A DNA stretch of 6,141 bases from Flemingiibacterium sp045649205 (GTDB lineage: Bacteria > Bacillota > Clostridia > Oscillospirales > CAG-272), in the NCBI GenBank assembly GCA_045649205.1, contig JAZRPJ010000077.1, positions 1 through 6,141 of the forward strand, given 5' to 3'. Below the pieces are notes generated by a model. The model had not been told where the DNA came from. It did no database searches and saw nothing but the letters and a program-made list of their open reading frames with translations. The number at the start of each line of letters is the position of its first letter. Position 1 is the first letter of the stretch. The position numbers and the translations under genes were made by a program. Positions 1 through 5,998 of this stretch are shown piece after piece.

Positions 1-843
1 GAGGATTTTGACATCGAAAATGTCGCATATTGGATGGCATTTCAGCTGCTTATCGGCAATGTTGATACACAGAGCCGAAACTTCTATATGTACAGCGCGC
101 AAAATGATACCCGTTGGTACATACTCCCATGGGACCTTGACGGTGCATTCAAACGTAAGGAATGGGAACTCCTCGAGAGAAACGACTACAGTGAATGGGA
201 GTCAGGCGTTAGTAACTATTGGGGCAATGTATTTTTCAGGAGATGTCTGAAGTCCGATGCCTACCGTGAGGCACTTACCGCAGCGGTGGAGGATATTTAT
301 GCACAGTTGTGCGACGGACGCACGGAGAAATATGCCACCACTTATGCCGAGCTCCTAAAGCCGCTGGTTTACACCGGACGTGATGCTCTCTATATGCCGG
401 TCACTTCGGAGCAATACGATATTATTGCCACCACTCTGGTTGATGAAATAAAAGCTAACTACCAAAGATTTAAGGATTCCTTTGATAAGCCTATGCCATT
501 CTTCATCGGCGTTCCTCAGAATGACGGGGCAAAGATAAGCCTCGTTTGGGAAGCATCGTACACATTCGATGCAGAAAATATCTCTTACACGTTTGAGCTT
601 GCAAAGGACTACACTTTCACAAATCCTATAGTGAAGCTTGAAAATCTCAAAATTCCGGCAGCAGAATTTGACCGTCTGCCAGAGGGACAGTACTTTATCC
701 GGGTGAAAGCCCACGATGCGAGCGGTCAGACACAGACTGCGTTTGACTCATACATGACCGAAAACGGTAAGGTTTACGGAACAAAATGCTTCTATGTGGA
801 TGCAAGCGGTCAGATCGTGGAGGATGTTTATGTCGAAGACTGA
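1..843 (+). CDS. CotH-family kinase-like protein, C-terminal part (5' end outside window)
   Basis: The reading frame is open from base 1 and ends at TGA 841-843, leaving 280 residues; the ATG at 34 is internal, because conserved CotH sequence runs upstream of it. The visible motifs are those of the CotH family: a catalytic-loop-like GNxD...RN (Asp at 64-66, Asn at 79-81) and WYxLPWDLDGAF (the two Asp codons at 133 and 139), which fits a metal-binding DxD. CotH proteins are atypical kinases; Bacillus CotH phosphorylates spore coat proteins. After the kinase-like part, an alpha-helical stretch leads to a beta-rich C-terminal domain at about bases 511-768 (ISLVWEAS ... LPEGQYFIRVKAHDASG) that resembles a fibronectin type III fold. 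The N-terminus, where a signal peptide would be expected, is missing, so an extracytoplasmic location is inferred. It overlaps the VTC gene by 14 bases, suggesting translational coupling. The family call is firm; the substrate is unknown, and spore-coat function should not be assumed. Confidence 0.88.
   Translation, partial: EDFDIENVAYWMAFQLLIGNVDTQSRNFYMYSAQNDTRWYILPWDLDGAFKRKEWELLERNDYSEWESGVSNYWGNVFFRRCLKSDAYREALTAAVEDIYAQLCDGRTEKYATTYAELLKPLVYTGRDALYMPVTSEQYDIIATTLVDEIKANYQRFKDSFDKPMPFFIGVPQNDGAKISLVWEASYTFDAENISYTFELAKDYTFTNPIVKLENLKIPAAEFDRLPEGQYFIRVKAHDASGQTQTAFDSYMTENGKVYGTKCFYVDASGQIVEDVYVED
819..823 (+). promoter_or_regulatory. Ribosome binding site of the VTC-domain gene
   Basis: GGAGG lies inside the end of the CotH gene, six bases before the ATG at 830. 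This spacing picks 830 over the in-frame ATGs at 794, 800 and 824, which lack such a site. It implies that the VTC gene is translated by ribosomes finishing or re-initiating at the CotH stop. Confidence 0.8.
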
Positions 844-1552
844 ACGCTATCGCCACGAGTGGAAGTATCTTATTGATACCGCACAGAAAGAGCTTATCTG
901 CCAACGGTTGTCACCATTTTTAGAGCTTGACAAGCACGCGAAATCGGGCGGATACATGATACGCAGTCTGTACTTCGACGATTATTTCAACACCGCTTAT
1001 AATGAAAAGGATGCCGGTGTACTGCTCAGAAAGAAGTATCGTATCCGCATCTATAACTGCTCGGACAGCAGTATAAAGCTTGAGCGAAAAAAGAAGTTCG
1101 GTGCCTACATTTTCAAAGAATCGGCAACACTCACGAGAGATGAAGTTTACAAAATTCTCGACGGCGACTACGAATTTTTGCTACACAGCAAATATCCTCT
1201 TTGCAGAGAGTTTTATGTGGAGTGTGTCACTAACGTGATGCGTCCTCGAACCATCGTTGACTATGACCGTGAACCGTGGATTTTAGATGCCGGAACGGTG
1301 CGTATCACCTTTGATATGGACGTGCGTGCTGCTATCGGCAGCTACGACATTTTCGATGATACGCTTCCCGCGCTTCCCGTGCTTGAGCCGGGCAAGTGCG
1401 TTATGGAGGTGAAATACACCGAATTTTTGCCGCGTGTTGTCCGCGATATTTTGCCGGATAGGGCATCCGAGTTTACAGCGGTGTCGAAATATGTACTTTG
1501 CTATGAAAAAACAGAATATATGAACAGCTTCAAATATTGGTATGAGAATTAA
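830..1552 (+). CDS. VTC domain-containing protein (polyphosphate polymerase family)
   Basis: A 240-residue soluble protein that is almost entirely one VTC domain, the tunnel-shaped catalytic domain that in yeast Vtc4 makes polyphosphate from ATP. Family hallmarks in order: RHExKY at residues 8-13, SLYFDD at 46-51, RIRIY at 71-75, KLERKKK at 83-89, RPR at 138-140, YDRE at 145-148, RITFD at 158-162, MEVKY at 192-196 and SKY at 219-221. These supply the basic residues lining the tunnel and a glutamate (E193) in the place of the metal-binding glutamate of Vtc4; the residue equivalence is by pattern only. It has no SPX domain, signal peptide or membrane segment, so it should act in the cytosol and would need a membrane partner to move a product. 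DUF4956, encoded 14 bases downstream, is the obvious candidate. The start at 830 is chosen by the GGAGG at 819-823. VTC belongs to the CYTH/triphosphate tunnel superfamily, so a product other than polyphosphate is possible. Confidence 0.9.
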   Translation: MSKTERYRHEWKYLIDTAQKELICQRLSPFLELDKHAKSGGYMIRSLYFDDYFNTAYNEKDAGVLLRKKYRIRIYNCSDSSIKLERKKKFGAYIFKESATLTRDEVYKILDGDYEFLLHSKYPLCREFYVECVTNVMRPRTIVDYDREPWILDAGTVRITFDMDVRAAIGSYDIFDDTLPALPVLEPGKCVMEVKYTEFLPRVVRDILPDRASEFTAVSKYVLCYEKTEYMNSFKYWYEN

Positions 1553-1553
1553 A

Positions 1554-1560
1554 ATGGAGG
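1554..1560 (+). promoter_or_regulatory. Ribosome binding site of the DUF4956 gene
   Basis: ATGGAGG directly follows the VTC stop codon. It touches the ATG at 1561 with no spacer but stands six bases before the ATG at 1567, which is therefore the better start. Confidence 0.75.
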
Positions 1561-1566
1561 ATGACT

Positions 1567-2238
1567 ATGAGTGTACAGGACTTTATAAAAAAATCAATTC
1601 TTGAATCCGGTGCGTTTGACGGCGTAAGTATTGCAAATGCCGCACTCGGACTTCTCACGGCACTTATCATGGGCGCTGTCATTTACTTTGTCTACAGAAA
1701 ATTTTATACGGGTGTTATTTATTCGCGTTCGTTTGCGATAACGCTTGTGGGTATGACGGTGCTGACTGCTATGGTTACGCTCGCAATCAGTACGAATATC
1801 GTGATCTCCCTCGGTATGGTCGGTGCGTTATCAATCGTTCGCTTCCGCACCGCGGTTAAGGATCCGTTGGATCTTCTTTACCTTTTCTGGGCCATCACCA
1901 CCGGTATAACCGCCGGCGCGGGGATGTACATATTGGTACTTGTTGCCGCTGCCGTTATGACGCTGATGATAATTCTGTTTTATAAGAGGCAGCAGAAGGG
2001 CCGCATCTACATACTCGTTGTGCACTACACCGGCGATGCAACGGGTGACAATGTGATCCGTGCATTTGGTAAAATGAAGTATTTTATCAAATCAAAAACT
2101 GCGAGAAAAGATAAAACTGAAATGGCAATCGAGGTATTCTGCAAAAATAGCGATACATTCTTTATGGATAAAATCCGTGCCCTTGACGGTGTTGAGGATG
2201 CAACATTAATTCAATATAACGGAGAGTATCATGGATAA
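1567..2238 (+). CDS. DUF4956 family integral membrane protein
   Basis: A 223-residue protein with about four hydrophobic segments (near residues 22-42, 56-76, 103-118 and 120-138) and a hydrophilic C-terminal domain (about 140-223). Between segments 2 and 3 lies the family signature SLGMVGALSIVRFRTAVKDP (81-100), then LDLLYLFWAITTGITAG (101-117), rich in Gly with conserved Arg92, Arg94, Lys98, Asp99 and Pro100. The C-terminal domain alternates strands and helices and ends DKIRALDGVEDATLIQYNGE (201-220), a pattern like small ACT/ferredoxin-fold domains. The biochemical function is not known to me. From its place between a VTC enzyme and c-di-GMP genes I infer a membrane partner of the VTC enzyme, such as a channel or anchor. 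A start at 1561, adding two residues, cannot be excluded. It overlaps the next gene by eight bases, which supports co-translation. Confidence 0.87.
   Translation: MSVQDFIKKSILESGAFDGVSIANAALGLLTALIMGAVIYFVYRKFYTGVIYSRSFAITLVGMTVLTAMVTLAISTNIVISLGMVGALSIVRFRTAVKDPLDLLYLFWAITTGITAGAGMYILVLVAAAVMTLMIILFYKRQQKGRIYILVVHYTGDATGDNVIRAFGKMKYFIKSKTARKDKTEMAIEVFCKNSDTFFMDKIRALDGVEDATLIQYNGEYHG
2221..2224 (+). promoter_or_regulatory. Ribosome binding site of the EAL gene
   Basis: GGAG sits six bases before the ATG at 2231, within the last codons of the DUF4956 gene. The overlap ATGGATAA holds both the new start (2231) and the previous stop (2236-2238). Confidence 0.7.
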
Positions 2239-4321
2239 AATATTAAACGGAGTAAAAGACTTCGGCACGATCAAACGGTATCTTGAGGCGATTAATCAAA
2301 CTACAGACGATTTTTTGTTCGTATATGATATAAAAAACAACCAAAATCATTTTTTTGGTTCTATAACCGATGTTTTTGACATCGGCAGTCCTGATAAAGA
2401 AACCGTCACCGCCGAAGAATTACTTGCCATAGTGCATCCGGCAGACCGCAAAACAGTTACCTGGGAATTCGGGGAAATATGCAAAGGCAACAAGCATTCC
2501 CACGATCTTAATTTCCGAATGTTCAACAAACGTAGCGAAACCGTGTGGGTTAATTCAAGAGGAAAGATACTCCATGATGAAAACGGTGCTCCGATGCTTA
2601 TGCTCGGTCGTTTGTCAGAGGAGGCAGTGCGCCATTTGTTTAATCCCATTACAGGACTTTGGAACAAAACCAAGCTGCGCGATGATCTGAAAAACAGACT
2701 TGACGCCGGTGCCGGATGGCTTATGATGCTTGAAATTCCCATGCTTACAGACATCAACTTAAGTCACGGCAGAAGCTTCGGCAATCAGCTGCTCTGTGAT
2801 GTTGCGGATATTCTCGAGGAGATCGACAAAGTAGAAGAATCTTATCATATTGATCATAATAACTTTGCCATCATTCTTGAAGATACCTCCCAAATGACCG
2901 TAGAAGCTATCTATAGGAAGATCAGTGATACACTTCAGGATAAATGTACACTTTTTGCCGGCGTTGTGCCGATAGATGAGGGGATTTTCCTTGACGTGTC
3001 ACAGCTTATCGACTGTGCAAACATTACACTGAAAAAAGCGAGTCAAAATCCCATTGGTGGAATAGAGTTTTTCTCTGCAGAGGAGGTTCAGCAAAGAATC
3101 ACCTCGCTGATGCTTCTCGAGGAAATGAAGGAAAGCGTACAGAATAGCTTTGAAGGCTTTGAGGTGTACTATCAGCCGCAGATAAAAAGCGGAAGCTACG
3201 AGCTTCACGGCGTTGAGGCGCTGCTTCGCTATGATTCACCAAAACGTGGGAGAGTGTTTCCTGACGAGTTCATTCCGCTTCTCGAACAGTCGGGACTTAT
3301 TGAACCCGTTGGTATGTGGGTGCTTGAAACTGCACTTGCCCAGTGCAAAAAGTGGCGTGAGAGCATTCCTGCACTTCAGGTGGCGGTAAACTTTTCGTCC
3401 GTTCAGTTTGAGGACCGCCGCCTTGGTGAGAAGATCGTTGATGCGCTTAAGAGTGCAGAGCTTCCCGGAAACGCACTCACGGTGGAGCTTACCGAATCAG
3501 TTCAGCTTAGCGGCAATAAGCATTACTACAATCTTATTAAATATATCAAATCCTACGGAGTTCGTTTTTCCATTGACGATTTCGGCACAGGATATTCAAA
3601 TCTCGGATATCTGAAACAGCTTGACGTAAGCGAAATCAAGATTGACAGAAGCTTCGTATCCGAAATCGAAAAGAACACCTATAATTACCGACTTATCAGC
3701 AACGTAATTGAATTTGCGAAAACCAACGCTATTCACGCGTGCTGTGAGGGTGTTGAAACAGCAAAAGAGCTTTCTATACTTGAACCGCTCAAAGCAGACA
3801 TTTTCCAAGGCTATCTCTTTGATAAGCCCTGTACCGCCGATGAGATTGCACGGAAATACATTCACAAAAATTCTGATGAATATAAGGCGCGAATGTCGAC
3901 TATTGAGGAGATAAACCGTTTTAAAGAGCAATTCGGAACAATACACTTCGATCCTAAAAATATCCTTCGTGCTAATGATATCGGACTGTGGATCATTCGT
4001 ATTGACGAGAAAAACAACCGACATGAACTGCATGTGGATGATGTAATGGAGCGTGTTCTGGGGCTTTCGGAAAAGTTATCCCCGAGTGAGTGTTACGACT
4101 ATTGGTACAGCCGCATTTCTCACGAGGATAAGGAATATGTAAACAATGCGGTTAATGTGATGATAAATGACGGAAAGGCTGTACAACTCGGTTATCGTTG
4201 GAATCATCCGAATATCGGTCAGGTGACCGTCCGCAGCAGCGGAATACGAACTTCAGATGAAAGCGGTAAGATAGTGCTTGAGGGCTATCATCGCATACTC
4301 ACCGGAGTTGAGGGAGCGTAA
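2231..4321 (+). CDS. PAS / degenerate GGDEF / EAL / PAS protein, predicted c-di-GMP phosphodiesterase
   Basis: A 696-residue protein without membrane segments. Domains: an N-terminal PAS-like domain (about 20-130, with VHPADRKTV at 68-76); a GGDEF-fold domain (about 132-290) that keeps ITGLWNK (140-146) but has DHNNF (208-212) in place of GGDEF, so it should not make c-di-GMP; a complete EAL domain (about 300-540); and a C-terminal PAS-like domain (about 575-692, with ISHEDKEYV). The EAL catalytic set is intact: E329 of EAL, N387, E419 of ELTE, D449-D450 of DDFGTGYSNL, K470 of KID, E506 and E509 of EGVE, and Q526 of QGY. It is therefore predicted to cleave c-di-GMP to pGpG, with Mg or Mn, in the cytosol. 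The dead GGDEF may bind GTP and act as an allosteric control, as known in some GGDEF-EAL proteins. A PAS domain after the EAL domain is less usual. It overlaps the DUF4956 gene by eight bases and lies 40 bases before a cyclase gene, so the pair could set opposing c-di-GMP activities. Confidence 0.93.
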   Translation: MDKILNGVKDFGTIKRYLEAINQTTDDFLFVYDIKNNQNHFFGSITDVFDIGSPDKETVTAEELLAIVHPADRKTVTWEFGEICKGNKHSHDLNFRMFNKRSETVWVNSRGKILHDENGAPMLMLGRLSEEAVRHLFNPITGLWNKTKLRDDLKNRLDAGAGWLMMLEIPMLTDINLSHGRSFGNQLLCDVADILEEIDKVEESYHIDHNNFAIILEDTSQMTVEAIYRKISDTLQDKCTLFAGVVPIDEGIFLDVSQLIDCANITLKKASQNPIGGIEFFSAEEVQQRITSLMLLEEMKESVQNSFEGFEVYYQPQIKSGSYELHGVEALLRYDSPKRGRVFPDEFIPLLEQSGLIEPVGMWVLETALAQCKKWRESIPALQVAVNFSSVQFEDRRLGEKIVDALKSAELPGNALTVELTESVQLSGNKHYYNLIKYIKSYGVRFSIDDFGTGYSNLGYLKQLDVSEIKIDRSFVSEIEKNTYNYRLISNVIEFAKTNAIHACCEGVETAKELSILEPLKADIFQGYLFDKPCTADEIARKYIHKNSDEYKARMSTIEEINRFKEQFGTIHFDPKNILRANDIGLWIIRIDEKNNRHELHVDDVMERVLGLSEKLSPSECYDYWYSRISHEDKEYVNNAVNVMINDGKAVQLGYRWNHPNIGQVTVRSSGIRTSDESGKIVLEGYHRILTGVEGA

Positions 4322-4346
4322 ATGCACATTTAATAAAGCAAAGACC

Positions 4347-4352
4347 AAGGAG
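4347..4352 (+). promoter_or_regulatory. Ribosome binding site of the diguanylate cyclase gene
   Basis: AAGGAG lies nine bases before the ATG at 4362 in the 40-base gap after the EAL gene. It favours 4362 over the in-frame ATG at 4278, which lies inside the EAL gene and would put 28 hydrophilic residues before the first membrane helix. I see no clear promoter in this gap. Confidence 0.75.
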
Positions 4353-4361
4353 CAAAATACT

Positions 4362-5918
4362 ATGAAGACAATTCAAAGCAAAATACTGTTTGTTGTAATT
4401 ACCGCGCTTATTGTGATTACCGCGCTTGTTACTTCCATCGCAGTGGGTGTAACACATAAGATTATGCATAAGGATGCAGACAGAATTTTAAATAATGTTT
4501 CAGAGAAGGAAGCCGCATATATCAATGATATGCTTAATGATTTTATGCAGTCATCGGCTATTATGGAGCATTACGCGCTGCATGAGCTTGAAAGTGTGAG
4601 CGCACTGAAGGATGGGGCGTACCTTGAGAATTATACGCAGGAAATACGCCACCTTTTTGATGAGGTTGCACGCAATACTGCCGGAACAACCGCCTATTAT
4701 CTATGTTTCTCGCCTGAAGTAACGAATGGGAAAACAACCGGTTTTTACTCAAAATTCAAAAATGACGGTTTATATGAGCTTTCGAAAGAAGAATTCGCGG
4801 AGCTTGATCTTTTCAATGCTGAGTTTATCAAGGAGTGTGGATTTGACGTGATCGGATCCGACAATACATGGCTGCAGCCACGCAAGAGTACATTTTCTCC
4901 GGACACCACAGTTGTTTCTTACCTTGCGCCGATTTATAAGGATGACACATTTGTCGGATTCCTGGGCTTCAACATGGATTTTGAGTACCTGCTCAGTCTG
5001 GTGAATGAAATAACTGTTTACGATAACGGTCATGCATTGCTGCTGAGCGGCGACAAGCAGACCTGCTACAATCCTGCGGAGGATATCCATATTTCGGAGG
5101 ATTATACCGAGGCTACATCAGCTCTTAAAAACGGCATGAACCTGGAGCTGCGCGCTGCATATGCGGACATCCAAAGCGGCATACGTCCAATGCTCACCTA
5201 TATAATCTGTGCCTTTTTGGTGGTGCTTGCACTTGCGATTCTTTATACTTTCTGGGTAACACACAGAATTGTCACACCGCTTAAAAAGCTCACTGCCGCG
5301 GCGGCAAACATCTCTGTCGGCGTGCAAGACGTAAATCTTGTTATTGATTCAAAGGATGAAATCGGTGTACTCGCACGCGTACTTACTGACACTTATGCGA
5401 AGATTCGAGAGTATTCTGCATATATAAACGCGCTTGCTTACAGAGATTCTCTTACAGGCATAAAAAACAGTACTGCCTACACGGAGGCTATTGAAGAACT
5501 CAACAAGGAAATAAATCTCGGAAATCCCTCTTTCGGCGTAATCGTTGCAGATATAAACAATCTGAAGAAAACCAACGACACATACGGACACGATATCGGA
5601 AATGAGCTTATTGTTCATTCGGCAAGAATACTCACCGATATGTTCAAGACAAGCTCTGTATATCGAATCGGCGGTGATGAATTTGTCGTTGTGTTAAAGG
5701 GGAAAGATCTCGAGCGGTATCATGCTCTCATTGAAAAAATGGACATCGCATTCTCTGCCGATTACATAACGGTAAACGATGAGACAGTACCCGTTTCAAT
5801 AGCGAGAGGTGTTTCGGTATTCGATTCGTCAATTGATCAGGTTTATTCAGATGTATTTGCGAAGGCTGACCACGCGATGTACATGAATAAGGAAGATATG
5901 AAGGCTGCTCGTATATAA
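4362..5918 (+). CDS. Membrane-bound Cache-HAMP-GGDEF protein, predicted diguanylate cyclase
   Basis: A 518-residue sensor enzyme. Membrane helix 1 (about residues 8-30) and helix 2 (about 279-299) bracket a roughly 245-residue outer domain with a dCache-like pattern (YLAPIYKDDTFVGFLGFNMD, 187-206). A HAMP linker follows (about 300-352, with TPLKKL and DEIGVLA), then a GGDEF domain (about 355-518). The cyclase active site looks complete: DSLTGIKN (362-369), D397 in VADINNLK, ND (405-406), GH (409-410), RIGGDEF (435-441) and ADHAMYMNKE near the end. It should make c-di-GMP from two GTP in response to an extracellular small-molecule ligand, which the sequence does not identify. The inhibitory RxxD site usually found nine residues before GGDEF is absent (428-431 read FKTS), so classical product feedback is not expected. 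It is the last gene of the apparent operon and the opposite activity to the EAL protein just upstream. Confidence 0.93.
   Translation: MKTIQSKILFVVITALIVITALVTSIAVGVTHKIMHKDADRILNNVSEKEAAYINDMLNDFMQSSAIMEHYALHELESVSALKDGAYLENYTQEIRHLFDEVARNTAGTTAYYLCFSPEVTNGKTTGFYSKFKNDGLYELSKEEFAELDLFNAEFIKECGFDVIGSDNTWLQPRKSTFSPDTTVVSYLAPIYKDDTFVGFLGFNMDFEYLLSLVNEITVYDNGHALLLSGDKQTCYNPAEDIHISEDYTEATSALKNGMNLELRAAYADIQSGIRPMLTYIICAFLVVLALAILYTFWVTHRIVTPLKKLTAAAANISVGVQDVNLVIDSKDEIGVLARVLTDTYAKIREYSAYINALAYRDSLTGIKNSTAYTEAIEELNKEINLGNPSFGVIVADINNLKKTNDTYGHDIGNELIVHSARILTDMFKTSSVYRIGGDEFVVVLKGKDLERYHALIEKMDIAFSADYITVNDETVPVSIARGVSVFDSSIDQVYSDVFAKADHAMYMNKEDMKAARI
4393..4427 (+). repeat. 18-bp in-frame tandem duplication in the first membrane helix of the cyclase
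   Basis: A 17-base unit ending in ATTACCGCGCTT occurs at 4393-4409 and 4411-4427, a period of 18 bases, with one mismatch (A or G at the fifth base). It encodes VITALI followed by VITALV (residues 12-23), so the repeat is six residues long and keeps the frame. This probably reflects local slippage that lengthened the helix. Confidence 0.7.
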
Positions 5919-5955
5919 CATAGATGAGCAGGTATGATATAGTATAAAATAAAAA

Positions 5956-5998
5956 TGGGGCGAATTTTTACAGAATCAATCTGTAAAAATTCGCCCCA
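5956..5998. terminator. Strong hairpin terminator, best oriented for minus-strand transcripts
   Basis: A perfect 19-bp inverted repeat (5956-5974 with 5980-5998) encloses a five-base loop, ATCAA. On the + strand the stem is followed by AATAAGTTTCTTATAAA, a weak T-run. On the minus strand it is followed by ATTTTTATTTTATACT (complement of 5940-5955), a good U-tract. It therefore looks like an intrinsic terminator for a convergent minus-strand gene, possibly bidirectional, since it lies 37 bases after the cyclase stop. The stem itself is about half A/T, with a GGGGCG base. Confidence 0.75.

Noticed and set aside
8..250. + strand open frame in a second frame at the window start
   Set aside because: It overlaps the CotH motif region (GNxD and PWDLD) and gives a peptide without recognisable features.
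355..714. Long antisense open frame under the CotH gene, and similar ones at 2347-2757, 3596-4033 and 4770-5090
   Set aside because: Each lies opposite a gene with clear family motifs, shows no motif of its own and has a composition typical of reverse-complement reading.
794..829. Upstream ATGs that would lengthen the VTC protein by up to 12 residues
   Set aside because: They lie deep in the CotH gene without a ribosome binding site, whereas GGAGG sits six bases before the ATG at 830 and the conserved RHExKY motif follows at the usual distance.
1361..1380. Direct repeat CGCTTCCCG in the VTC gene
   Set aside because: Two nine-base copies encode an ordinary Leu-Pro pattern, which is too short to mean anything.
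2339..2360. Eight-base inverted repeat AACCAAAA / TTTTGGTT with a six-base loop, followed by little T
   Set aside because: It lies inside the PAS coding region of the EAL gene, is A/T-rich and short, and its codons make sense in frame; it is probably chance and not an attenuator.
4278..4361. 28-residue N-terminal extension of the cyclase from the ATG at 4278
   Set aside because: The extension reads through the end of the EAL gene, has a hydrophilic sequence with no homology signal and would precede a normal membrane helix. AAGGAG before 4362 fits better.
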